From the NCBI RefSeq assembly GCF_003105155.1, contig NZ_QETK01000041.1, positions 1 to 41,524 of the forward strand: 41,524 bases of DNA, written 5' to 3'. The notes beneath the pieces are model-generated. The model had not been told where the DNA came from. It searched no databases and saw only the letters and a list, made by a program, of their open reading frames with translations. Source of the DNA: Pseudomonas sp. SDI. GTDB lineage: Bacteria > Pseudomonadota > Gammaproteobacteria > Pseudomonadales > Pseudomonadaceae. Every line of letters starts with the position of its first letter. The stretch's first letter is position 1. Made by a program: the position numbers and the translations under genes. Positions 1 to 7,172 of this stretch are shown in pieces.

Positions 1-20
1 CCCACAGCGTCATGCACAAC

Positions 21-51
21 CCTGTGGGAGCGGGCTCGTCCCGCGATGAGG
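21..51 (+). repeat. REP-like element at left edge
   Basis: The sequence CTGTGGGAGCGGGCTCGTCC followed by CGCGATGAGG is the typical Pseudomonas REP form, with the internal GCGGG/CCCGC hairpin arms. The first seven bases of the window (CCCACAG) are the reverse complement of CTGTGGG at 22-28. They look like the tail of an inverted partner REP cut off by the window edge. The 25-base core recurs exactly, inverted, at 41496-41520. Confidence 0.75.
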
Positions 52-68
52 CCGCTAAACCGGACGCG

Positions 69-1562
69 TTACAGCTTGATCCAGGTCGCCTTCAGCTCGG
101 TGTACTTGTCCAGCGCGTGCAGCGACTTGTCGCGGCCGTTGCCGGACTGCTTGAAGCCACCGAACGGCGCGGTCATGTCGCCGCCGTCGTACTGGTTGAC
201 CCACACGCTACCGGCGCGCAGCGCCTTGGCGGTGTTATGGGCCTTGCTGATGTTGGAGGTCCAGACACCGGCGGCCAGGCCGTACGGCGTATCGTTGGCA
301 ATGGCGATGGCTTCTTCGACCGTGTCGAAGGTGATCACCGACAGCACCGGGCCAAAGATTTCTTCCTTGGCGATACGCATGGCGTTGCTCACGCCGTCAA
401 AGATGGTCGGCTCGACATAGGTACCGCCGGTTTCTTCGAAGATGCGCTTGCCGCCCACCAGCAGTTTGGCGCCGTCGCTATGACCGGCTTCGATGTAGGA
501 CAACACGGTGTTCATCTGCTGGGTGTCGACCAGGGCACCCACGGTGGTGGCCGGGTCCAGCGGGTTGCCCGGTTTCCAGGCTTTCAGGGCCTCAAGTACC
601 AGCGGCAGGAATTTATCCTTGATCGAGCGCTCGACCAGCAGGCGCGAACCGGCGGTGCAGACTTCACCCTGGTTGAAGGCGATGGCACTGGCAGCAGCTT
701 CGGCTGCGGCGTTCAGGTCCGGGGCGTCGGCGAAGACGATGTTCGGGCTCTTGCCGCCGGCTTCCAGCCAGACGCGCTTCATGTTCGACTCGCCGGCATA
801 CACCATCAGTTGCTTGGCGATCTTGGTCGAACCGGTGAATACCAGGGTGTCGACGTCCATGTGCAGGGCCAGGGCCTTGCCAACGGTGTGGCCATAGCCT
901 GGCAGCACGTTCAGCACACCCGCCGGAATGCCGGCGTCGATGGCCAACTGGGCAATGCGGATGGCGGTCAGCGGGGATTTTTCCGACGGCTTGAGGATAA
1001 TCGAGTTACCGGTCGCCAGCGCTGGGCCAAGCTTCCAGCAGGCCATCAGCAGCGGGAAGTTCCACGGCACGATGGCCGCGACCACACCGACTGGCTCGCG
1101 GGTCACCAGGCCAAGCTGATCGTGCGGGGTGGCCGCCACTTCGTCATAGACTTTATCGATGGCTTCGCCGTTCCAGCTCAACGCCTGGGCAGCACCCGGC
1201 ACGTCGATGTTCAGCGAGTCGCTGATCGGCTTGCCCATGTCCAGGGTTTCCAGCAGGGCCAGTTCTTCGACATTGGCCTTGAGCAGCGCGGCAAAGCGGA
1301 TCAGGGTGGCCTTGCGCTTGGCCGGGGCCAGGCGCGACCAGACGCCGGAATCGAAGGTGGCGCGGGCGTTTTCCACCGCGCGCTGGGCATCGGCTTCGTC
1401 GCAGCTGGCGATCTGCGCCAGGAGGCGTCCGTCGACCGGGCTCAGGCACTCGAAGGTCGCGTTGGAAACGGCGGCGGTGTATTCACCATTGATGAAAGCA
1501 CGGCCTTCGATCTTCAGTTGCTGGGCGCGTTGCTCCCAGTCGGCACGAGTCAGGGTGGTCAT
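69..1562 (-). CDS. kauB: gamma-glutamyl-gamma-aminobutyraldehyde dehydrogenase (KauB/PauC/PuuC type), copy 1
   Basis: This 497-residue NAD(P)-dependent aldehyde dehydrogenase has the full set of family residues. The catalytic pair is Glu267 in WLEAGGKSPN and Cys302 in GEVCTAGSR, and the coenzyme-binding loop FTGSTKIA and the PWNFP motif are present. The family oxidises gamma-glutamyl-aminobutyraldehyde and related omega-amino aldehydes in polyamine, 4-guanidinobutyrate and agmatine breakdown. The start at 1562 was chosen because GAGGAG lies just upstream and the length equals that of the second copy at 16839-18332, about 80 percent identical by eye without gaps. It is divergent from the cupin gene, as is PA5312 from PA5314 in P. 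aeruginosa. The exact aldehyde substrate cannot be read from sequence. Confidence 0.9.
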   Translation of the reverse strand: MTTLTRADWEQRAQQLKIEGRAFINGEYTAAVSNATFECLSPVDGRLLAQIASCDEADAQRAVENARATFDSGVWSRLAPAKRKATLIRFAALLKANVEELALLETLDMGKPISDSLNIDVPGAAQALSWNGEAIDKVYDEVAATPHDQLGLVTREPVGVVAAIVPWNFPLLMACWKLGPALATGNSIILKPSEKSPLTAIRIAQLAIDAGIPAGVLNVLPGYGHTVGKALALHMDVDTLVFTGSTKIAKQLMVYAGESNMKRVWLEAGGKSPNIVFADAPDLNAAAEAAASAIAFNQGEVCTAGSRLLVERSIKDKFLPLVLEALKAWKPGNPLDPATTVGALVDTQQMNTVLSYIEAGHSDGAKLLVGGKRIFEETGGTYVEPTIFDGVSNAMRIAKEEIFGPVLSVITFDTVEEAIAIANDTPYGLAAGVWTSNISKAHNTAKALRAGSVWVNQYDGGDMTAPFGGFKQSGNGRDKSLHALDKYTELKATWIKL

Positions 1563-1756
1563 ACGAAACTCTCCTCTTGTTGAGATGCAGTGCTGCACGA
1601 GGGGCCACAGGCACTGTCGGAATGCTGCCGGAGCGAGAGTGCTCGACGGCACCCGCCACCCTAAACTACCGGAGCCCACATTATCAATATATTTGACATT
1701 CAGCCGCCAAATGCCTAGTCATGTGCAGTTTATTTAACAATAAGGGAAGCGAGTGT

Positions 1757-2116
1757 ATGAAAATTCAGCAGATTATCGACATCGCCCAAGTTCTGACCGA
1801 AGCCGAGCGTTACCGTCCAGCAGCGGAAAAAGTGCTCAAGGGCGACCCTGAACAGGCAGTTTCCAACCAGTACGCAAGCCCCTGCGGGCAGTTTGCTGCG
1901 GGTGTCTGGGAGGGTGGCCTGGGGCAATGGACTGTCAATTACACCGAACACGAGTACTGCGAGATCCTGCAGGGCGTATCGGTGCTGCGCGACGAGGACG
2001 GCAGCGCCAAGACCCTGCGCGCTGGCGACCGCTTCGTGATCCCGGCCGGCTTCAAGGGCACTTGGGAAGTGCTGGAGCCTTGCCGCAAGATCTACGTGCT
2101 GTTCGAACAGAAGTAA
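1757..2116 (+). CDS. small cupin-domain protein
   Basis: A 119-residue protein starting MKIQQIIDIAQ, with AGGGAAG upstream. It carries one cupin beta-barrel (DUF861/cupin_3-like). The EHEYCEILQG segment supplies the first metal-ligand motif region, and the GDRFVIPAGFKGTWEV segment is the second conserved cupin motif. Single-cupin proteins of this family bind a metal and act on, or sense, small nitrogenous or carboxylic molecules. This one has no assigned reaction. It sits divergently to the KauB dehydrogenase with 194 bp between, an arrangement kept across Pseudomonas, so a link to polyamine or amino-aldehyde metabolism is possible but inferred. A TTGACA hexamer at 1693-1698 may be its -35 element. 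No upstream signal peptide is seen, so it is probably cytoplasmic. Confidence 0.8.
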   Translation: MKIQQIIDIAQVLTEAERYRPAAEKVLKGDPEQAVSNQYASPCGQFAAGVWEGGLGQWTVNYTEHEYCEILQGVSVLRDEDGSAKTLRAGDRFVIPAGFKGTWEVLEPCRKIYVLFEQK

Positions 2117-2123
2117 GCGCCGA

Positions 2124-2156
2124 CCCTGTGGGTGCCGGAAAGCCGGCGCCCACGGG
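2124..2156 (+). repeat. REP-like hairpin downstream of the cupin gene
   Basis: GTGGGTGCCGG at 2128-2138 pairs with CCGGCGCCCAC at 2143-2153 around an AAAG loop, with one G-T wobble, and the stem extends a few more pairs outward. The CCCTGTGGG...CCGG beginning resembles the other REP elements in the window. It lies between the cupin stop codon and a strong terminator. Confidence 0.6.
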
Positions 2157-2176
2157 AAGCTCAGCCAAGCGGCCAT

Positions 2177-2213
2177 AAAAAAAGGCCCGCATCCAGGGAT
2201 GCGGGCCTTTTTT
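2177..2213. terminator. bidirectional intrinsic terminator (cupin / rpmG)
   Basis: A 10-bp perfect stem, GGCCCGCATC (2184-2193) and GATGCGGGCC (2198-2207), encloses the tetraloop CAGG. It is preceded by a run of seven A and followed by six T. The A and T runs let it stop transcripts from the cupin gene on plus and from rpmB-rpmG on minus. Confidence 0.93.
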
Positions 2214-2228
2214 CGTAAGCCGGATCAA

Positions 2229-2384
2229 TTACTTGATCTTGGCTTCCTTGTAGATCACGTGCTTGCGAACAACCGGATCGAATTTTTTGATTTCGATTTT
2301 GTCCGGAGTGGTGCGCTTGTTCTTGTCGGTGGTGTAGAAGTGGCCGGTATTAGCGGTCGACACCAGACGGATCAATTCACGCAT
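2229..2384 (-). CDS. rpmG: 50S ribosomal protein L33
   Basis: A 51-residue basic protein beginning MRELIRLVSTANTGHFYTTD and ending HVIYKEAKIK, closely matching bacterial L33 in length and sequence. It lacks the zinc-binding CxxC pairs found in the other L33 type, so this is the zinc-independent (C-minus) form. L33 sits in the large subunit near the E site. The start at 2384 has a GGGAG-type site upstream. It follows rpmB by 11 bp and is almost certainly co-transcribed with it, ending at the terminator at 2177-2213. Confidence 0.97.
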   Translation of the reverse strand: MRELIRLVSTANTGHFYTTDKNKRTTPDKIEIKKFDPVVRKHVIYKEAKIK

Positions 2385-2395
2385 GATTTTCTCCC

Positions 2396-2632
2396 TTAGA
2401 CCTTGGCGCCGTTACGGCGAATGTCGACCAGAACGGCGTCAATGCCGCGCTTGTCGATGATGCGCATGCCTTTGGCAGATACGCGCAGACGCACGAAACG
2501 CTTCTCCGACTCGACCCAGAAGCGATGATGCTGCAGGTTCGGCAGGAAACGACGACGGGTTTTGTTATTTGCGTGGGAAATGTTATTCCCGGTTACCGGA
2601 CCCTTACCGGTAACTTGACAGACTCTCGACAT
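2396..2632 (-). CDS. rpmB: 50S ribosomal protein L28
   Basis: A 78-residue basic protein beginning MSRVCQVTGKGPVTGNNISH, the diagnostic L28 N-terminus, with the NKTRRRFLPNL and RVSAKGMRIIDKRG segments. It is a structural protein of the large ribosomal subunit. It is the first gene of the rpmB-rpmG operon, a linkage found throughout gammaproteobacteria. A good sigma-70 promoter lies about 140 nt upstream at 2781-2809 on the minus strand, leaving a rather long leader. Length and sequence are normal for the family. Confidence 0.97.
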   Translation of the reverse strand: MSRVCQVTGKGPVTGNNISHANNKTRRRFLPNLQHHRFWVESEKRFVRLRVSAKGMRIIDKRGIDAVLVDIRRNGAKV

Positions 2633-2994
2633 GCCTCAGCCCTCTAAAACCACATGCCCAACCCGGCATGGGTTGGCCGCTTAATCTCTCAGTCTTTGGC
2701 GCCAGGCGCCGTGTTTCTTCAGGGTCTTATCGGCTAGATCAGCTGACGCGACAAACCGAGCCCCTAGAAAAGAGCGCTGCTTTATACCAGAAAGACCAGA
2801 GCACAACAACACAAGTTGTAATCTGCCTGAACGGTTTCCGCCCCACTGCGGCCTGCCTGCGGGCTTGCGCTGCGGCCGACCACTCGTCGCCGGGTGCGGA
2901 AAAAAGACATTGGCCATTTCCAATCTTGCGCACTAGGGTAGGACTTTTCCAGACTGCGCCGGCAGATGGGCCACCGTTCAGCCAAGGAGTCGCC
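2633..2994. other. 362-bp intergenic region between rpmB and the peptide-binding protein
   Basis: This is the only gene-free stretch over 300 bp. On the minus strand it holds the rpmB promoter and a leader of about 140 nt that includes GGCGCCAGGCGCC (2698-2710) and the inverted pair CCAACCCGGCATGGGTTGG. The plus-strand half (about 2815-2994) must hold the promoter of the downstream binding protein, but no convincing -35/-10 pair is visible. Open frames cross it in several directions but lack ribosome sites or family resemblance. Confidence 0.6.
2781..2809 (-). promoter_or_regulatory. sigma-70 promoter of rpmB-rpmG
   Basis: Reading the minus strand, TTGTTG (2804-2809) is followed by exactly 17 bp and then TATAAA (2781-2786). 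Both hexamers are close to consensus and the spacing is optimal. It points toward rpmB. Confidence 0.7.
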
Positions 2995-4584
2995 ATGCGT
3001 CCTGCCGTTTTACCCCTGTTGCTTGCCGCCCTGCTCGGCCCTGCGTTGGCGCAGGCCGCCGCGCTCAGTGTGTGCACCGAGGCCAGCCCCGAGGGGTTCG
3101 ACGTGGTGCAATATAACTCACTGACCACCACCAATGCCTCGGCCGATGTGCTGATGAACCGCCTGGTCGAGTTCGACGCGACCAGCGGCAAGGTCGTGCC
3201 GAGCCTGGCCGAGAGCTGGACGGTATCGGCCGATGGGCTGGTCTACGACTTCAAATTGCGCCCGCAGGTCAAGTTTCATAGCACTGCGTACTTCAAGCCC
3301 AGCCGCACGCTGGACGCCGACGACGTGCTGTTCAGCTTCCAGCGCATGCTCTACCCGGCACATTCGTGGCACAAGATCGCCCAGAGCGGCTTTCCGCACG
3401 CCCAGTCGTTGCAGTTGCCGAGCCTGATCAAGCAGATCGAGGCCGGCGACCCACTGAGTGTGCGCTTCACCCTCGATCATGCCGACGCGACCTTCCTCGC
3501 CACCTTGAGCATGGGCTTCGCCTCGATCTACTCGGCCGAATATGCCGAGCAACTGCTCAAGGCCGGCACGCCGGAGAAGCTCAACAGCCAGCCGATCGGC
3601 ACCGGGCCGTTCGTCTTCAACCGCTTCCAGAAGGACGCAGTCATCCGTTACCGCGCCAACCCGGACTACTTTGCCGGCAAGCCGGCGGTGGATCCGCTGA
3701 TCTTCGCCATCACCCCCGACGCCAACGTGCGCCTGCAAAAGCTCAAGCGCAACGAGTGCCAGATCGCACTGTCACCCAAACCGTTGGACATTGTCGCCGC
3801 CGGCAGTGATCCGGCGTTGAAGATCGAGAAAACCGAAGCCTTCATGACGGCATTTGTGGCGATCAACAGCCAACACCCGCCCCTCGACAAGCCTGAGGTG
3901 CGCCAGGCGATCAACCTGGCGTTCGACAAGCAGAACTACCTCAAGGCGGTGTTCGAAGGCACCGCCGTCGCGGCCAGCGGGCCTTATCCGCCGAACACCT
4001 GGAGCTACGCCAAGGACCTGCCCGGCTACGCCTTCGACCAGAACAAGGCGCGCGAGCTACTGACCAAGGCGGGCCTGGCAGACGGTTTCAAAACCACAAT
4101 CTGGACTCGGCCATCCGGCAGCCTGCTCAACCCCAACCCAAGCCTGGGTGCGCAGTTGTTGCAGGCGGACCTGGCCAAGGTCGGCATCACCGCCGAAATC
4201 CGTGTGATCGAGTGGGGCGAGCTGATCCGCCGGGCCAAGGCCGGCGAGCATGATTTGCTGTTCATGGGCTGGGCCGGCGACAACGGCGACCCGGACAACT
4301 TCCTCAGCCCCCAGTTTGGTTGTGCAGCGGTCAAGTCCGGGACCAATTTCGCGCGCTATTGCGACAACCGCCTGGACCAGTTGATCAGTGCCGGCAAGAC
4401 CACCAATGACCAGAGCGTGCGCAGCCGCCTCTATCAACAGGCCCAGGCACAGATCCAGCAACAGGCGCTGTGGTTGCCGCTGGCGCACCCGACGGCAGCG
4501 GCCCTGCTGCGCCAGGGTGTGGAGGGCTACCGGGTGAGCCCGTTCGGCCGGCAGGACTTTACCGGGGTTACGGCGCAGCCGTAA
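2995..4584 (+). CDS. peptide ABC-transporter periplasmic binding protein (DppA/OppA-like, SBP family 5)
   Basis: A 529-residue exported protein. Residues 1 to about 21 (MRPAVLPLLLAALLGPALAQ and the next residue) form a signal peptide ending in an Ala-X-Ala type site. The mature part starts ALSVCTEASPEGFDVVQYNS and contains the family-5 solute-binding signature around LAESWTVSADGLVYDFKLR. The family delivers di- or oligopeptides to an inner-membrane ABC permease. AAGGAG at 2984-2989 sets the start; the frame is open upstream but that part has no protein-like features. No permease or ATPase genes are adjacent, so it is an orphan receptor, as is its P. aeruginosa counterpart PA5317. Peptide specificity is unknown. 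Its end overlaps the convergent radC by 17 bp. Confidence 0.9.
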   Translation: MRPAVLPLLLAALLGPALAQAAALSVCTEASPEGFDVVQYNSLTTTNASADVLMNRLVEFDATSGKVVPSLAESWTVSADGLVYDFKLRPQVKFHSTAYFKPSRTLDADDVLFSFQRMLYPAHSWHKIAQSGFPHAQSLQLPSLIKQIEAGDPLSVRFTLDHADATFLATLSMGFASIYSAEYAEQLLKAGTPEKLNSQPIGTGPFVFNRFQKDAVIRYRANPDYFAGKPAVDPLIFAITPDANVRLQKLKRNECQIALSPKPLDIVAAGSDPALKIEKTEAFMTAFVAINSQHPPLDKPEVRQAINLAFDKQNYLKAVFEGTAVAASGPYPPNTWSYAKDLPGYAFDQNKARELLTKAGLADGFKTTIWTRPSGSLLNPNPSLGAQLLQADLAKVGITAEIRVIEWGELIRRAKAGEHDLLFMGWAGDNGDPDNFLSPQFGCAAVKSGTNFARYCDNRLDQLISAGKTTNDQSVRSRLYQQAQAQIQQQALWLPLAHPTAAALLRQGVEGYRVSPFGRQDFTGVTAQP

Positions 4585-5254
4585 TCCAGCCGTGCTCGAG
4601 CATCGACAACGGCTCGCCGTCGCCGATGATGATGTGATCGAGCACCCGCACCTCGACCAGGCTCAGGGACTCCTTGAGCCTGAGCGTCAGGCGCACGTCG
4701 TCGCGGCTCGGTTCGGGAACCCCCGAGGGGTGGTTATGACAGAGGATCAGCGCCGCCGCGTTGTGCGCCAGCGAGCGCTTCACCACCTCGCGCGGATAGA
4801 CCCGGGCGCTGCTGATTGAGCCGCGAAACAGCACTTCGAACGCCAGTGGCCGATGCTTGGCATCCAGAAACAGGCAGCCAAAGACTTCGCTCGATTCGTG
4901 GCGCAACATCGATTTGAGGTAGCGCCGCACGCTGGCGGGGCTCTCCAGCGCCGGATCACGCTGGATGGTCTGCTCAAGGTGGCGACGGCCGATCTCCATC
5001 ACCGCCTGCAACTGGCTGTACTTTGCCGGCCCCAACCCCAGCTCGCCGAGAAACGCCGGCATGTCGGCTTCGAGCAGGGCCCGCAGGCTGCCGAAACGAG
5101 CCAACAGGCCACGGGCCAGATCCACTGCGCTCTTGCCCGCAACACCGGTGCGCAAAAACACAGCCAGCAGCTCTGCGTCGGACAGACTGGCCGCCCCTCG
5201 CGCTAACAACTTCTCCCGCGGCCGCTCGGCCACGGGCCATTCCCTGATGCTCAT
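4568..5254 (-). CDS. radC: RadC/YeeS-like JAB-domain protein
   Basis: A 228-residue protein with an N-terminal helix-hairpin-helix-like region (about residues 20-90) and a C-terminal JAB/MPN domain. The metalloprotease-like motif HNHPSGVPEPSRDD places the zinc ligands at His173, His175 and Asp186. The family was named after an E. coli radiation-sensitivity mutation later assigned to recG, and its real role is unsettled. Chromosomal copies are widespread and often dispensable. The start at 5254 has AGGGAGG upstream. Its 3' end overlaps the end of the peptide-binding protein gene, and it is divergent from coaBC with a shared promoter region. Confidence 0.92.
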   Translation of the reverse strand: MSIREWPVAERPREKLLARGAASLSDAELLAVFLRTGVAGKSAVDLARGLLARFGSLRALLEADMPAFLGELGLGPAKYSQLQAVMEIGRRHLEQTIQRDPALESPASVRRYLKSMLRHESSEVFGCLFLDAKHRPLAFEVLFRGSISSARVYPREVVKRSLAHNAAALILCHNHPSGVPEPSRDDVRLTLRLKESLSLVEVRVLDHIIIGDGEPLSMLEHGWITAAP

Positions 5255-5299
5255 GCATGCCTCCCTGTCTATCCGTTACTGCTCCCGGTTTCAGCCCTG

Positions 5300-5309
5300 T
5301 GGTATCGTA
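5300..5309. promoter_or_regulatory. overlapping divergent -10 elements, radC / coaBC
   Basis: On plus, TGG precedes TATCGT (5303-5308), giving an extended -10 (TGnTATnnT) facing coaBC. On minus the same bases shifted by one read TACGAT (5304-5309), a -10-like hexamer facing radC. Neither has a good -35 at 17 bp. Confidence 0.4.
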
Positions 5310-5389
5310 GCCGCCTCATTTTTGCGCGACGAACCGGCCTGGGGAGGCGTCGTCGTTGCGTGCAAACACTGATCAAGAAAGGCAAGCCT

Positions 5390-6598
5390 ATGCAGCGGCT
5401 GTATCGGAAACGCATTGTTCTCGGCGTCGGCGGCGGCATTGCCGCTTACAAGAGCGCCGAGCTGGTTCGCCGACTTCTGGAACACGGTGCGCAGGTGCGC
5501 GTGGTCATGACCCGCGGCGGGGCCGAGTTCATCACCCCCCTGACCATGCAGGCCCTGTCCGGGCACCCTGTGCACATGGATCTATTGGACCCCGCTGCCG
5601 AAGCGGCGATGGGCCATATCGAACTGGCCAAATGGGCCGACCTGGTACTGATTGCCCCCGCCACCGCCGACCTGATCGCGCGCCTGGCCCAGGGCGTTGC
5701 CGACGACCTGCTGACCACCCTGGTCCTGGCTACCGACGCCACCGTGGCGATTGCCCCGGCCATGAACCAGGCCATGTGGCGCGACCCGGCGACCCAGGCC
5801 AACCTCGAACGGCTGCAAAGCCGGCAGATCCAGGTCTTCGGCCCGGCCTCCGGCAGCCAGGCCTGCGGCGATGTCGGCCTGGGTCGCATGCTCGAAGCCA
5901 GCGATCTGGCCTGGCTGGCCGCAGAAACCTTCCAGCGCCAGTCCCTGACCGGCAAGCACGTGCTGATCACCGCCGGGCCGACCCAGGAAAACATCGACCC
6001 GGTGCGCTACATCACCAACCACAGCTCGGGGAAAATGGGCTTTGCCCTCGCCGAAGCAGCCGTCGAAGCCGGCGCCCGGGTCACCCTGGTGACCGGCCCG
6101 GTGCACCTGCCAACCCCCGACCGGGTGACCCGCATCGACGTAGTCAGCGCCCGCGACATGCTCGCGGCGTGCGAAGCGGCTATACCCTGCGATGTGTTCA
6201 TCGCCTCGGCGGCGGTCGCGGACTACCGTCCGGAAGTGGTAGCCCCGCAAAAATTGAAGAAAGACCCTACAACCGGTGACGGCCTGCTGCTGCAGATGGT
6301 GCGCAACCCGGACATCCTCGCCAGCATCGCCACCCGGCCCGACCGCCCGTTCAGCGTCGGCTTTGCTGCCGAAACCGAACACCTGCTCGATTACGCCGCA
6401 CGCAAGCTCAAGGACAAAAACCTCGACCTGATTGTCGCCAACGATGTAGCCAACCCCAGCATCGGCTTCAACAGCGAGGAAAACGCCGTCAGCGTGATCG
6501 ATCGCCAACTCCATGCAACCCTCTTCGCGCAGACCAGCAAGGGCAAGATCGCCCGCCAACTGGTGGCTTTCATCGCCGAACGTCTCAACCAGGTTTAA
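5390..6598 (+). CDS. coaBC: bifunctional phosphopantothenoylcysteine decarboxylase / phosphopantothenate-cysteine ligase
   Basis: A 402-residue fused enzyme that makes 4'-phosphopantetheine for coenzyme A. The N-terminal CoaC flavoprotein domain (about 1-190) shows the FMN-binding GVGGGIAAYKS start, the PAMNQAMW substrate loop and the ACGDVGLGRM segment that carries the reductive cysteine. The C-terminal CoaB ligase domain shows ITAGPTQENIDPVRYI, NHSSGKMG, the AAVADYRP loop and a KLKKDP lysine. The start at MQRLYRKRI is preceded by AAAGGC; an in-frame upstream ATG would add ten unconserved residues. It begins the coaBC-dut pair, with dut 6 bp downstream, a classic gammaproteobacterial linkage. 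Confidence 0.96.
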   Translation: MQRLYRKRIVLGVGGGIAAYKSAELVRRLLEHGAQVRVVMTRGGAEFITPLTMQALSGHPVHMDLLDPAAEAAMGHIELAKWADLVLIAPATADLIARLAQGVADDLLTTLVLATDATVAIAPAMNQAMWRDPATQANLERLQSRQIQVFGPASGSQACGDVGLGRMLEASDLAWLAAETFQRQSLTGKHVLITAGPTQENIDPVRYITNHSSGKMGFALAEAAVEAGARVTLVTGPVHLPTPDRVTRIDVVSARDMLAACEAAIPCDVFIASAAVADYRPEVVAPQKLKKDPTTGDGLLLQMVRNPDILASIATRPDRPFSVGFAAETEHLLDYAARKLKDKNLDLIVANDVANPSIGFNSEENAVSVIDRQLHATLFAQTSKGKIARQLVAFIAERLNQV

Positions 6599-6604
6599 TC
6601 GCAC

Positions 6605-7060
6605 ATGCACGCTCTACAAGCCAAGATCCTCGACCCACGCATCGGCACCGAATTCCCGCTGCCGCAGTACGCCACCCCGGGCTCGGCCGGCCTCGACCTG
6701 CGCGCCCTGCTCAAGGAAGACACCGTTCTGGAGCCGGGCCAGACCCTGCTGATCCCTACCGGCCTGTCGGTATACATCGGCGATCCGGGCCTGGCCGCGC
6801 TGATCCTGCCGCGCTCGGGCCTGGGCCACAAACACGGCATCGTGCTGGGCAACCTGGTCGGCCTGATCGACTCCGACTACCAGGGTGAGCTGATGGTTTC
6901 CTGCTGGAACCGTGGCAACACGGCCTTCACCATCACCGTCGGCGAGCGCATTGCCCAGCTGGTGCTGGTACCGGTCGTACAAGCTCATTTCGACATCGTC
7001 GAAGCCTTCGACGAAAGCCAGCGTGGCGCTGGCGGTTTCGGCCATTCCGGCACCAAGTGA
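6605..7060 (+). CDS. dut: deoxyuridine 5'-triphosphate nucleotidohydrolase
   Basis: A 151-residue trimeric dUTPase that hydrolyses dUTP to dUMP, keeping uracil out of DNA and feeding dTMP synthesis. All five motifs are present in order: PGSAGLDLRA, LPRSGLGHKHG, GNLVGLIDSDYQGEL, GERIAQLV and the glycine-rich tail RGAGGFGHSGTK. Length matches the E. coli enzyme. It begins 6 bp after the coaBC stop codon and is surely translated from the same message. Confidence 0.97.
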   Translation: MHALQAKILDPRIGTEFPLPQYATPGSAGLDLRALLKEDTVLEPGQTLLIPTGLSVYIGDPGLAALILPRSGLGHKHGIVLGNLVGLIDSDYQGELMVSCWNRGNTAFTITVGERIAQLVLVPVVQAHFDIVEAFDESQRGAGGFGHSGTK

Positions 7061-7172
7061 GGCGACCGCTCACCTGCTGAACGCCAAGGAAGGCGAACTC
7101 TCTGGCGATATCGCCATCCAAGCGTTCAGTTTGAGCCCGCACCGCAAGCCTTGGAAATTGGAGCTCCCAGAG

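Noticed and set aside
12..1583. Long open frame (523 codons) opposite the first KauB gene, and similar long frames opposite puuA (17007-19883), spoT (21063-23402) and oxyR-recG (27952-30912)
   Set aside because: GC-rich third positions keep the antisense frame open. The products are low-complexity (Gly, His, Arg, Gln rich), have no ribosome sites and match no family, while the real genes on the other strand are well supported.
2668..2994. N-terminal extension of the peptide-binding protein
   Set aside because: The in-frame upstream residues are Arg/Ser/Cys-rich with no homology. The signal peptide and AAGGAG place the start at 2995.
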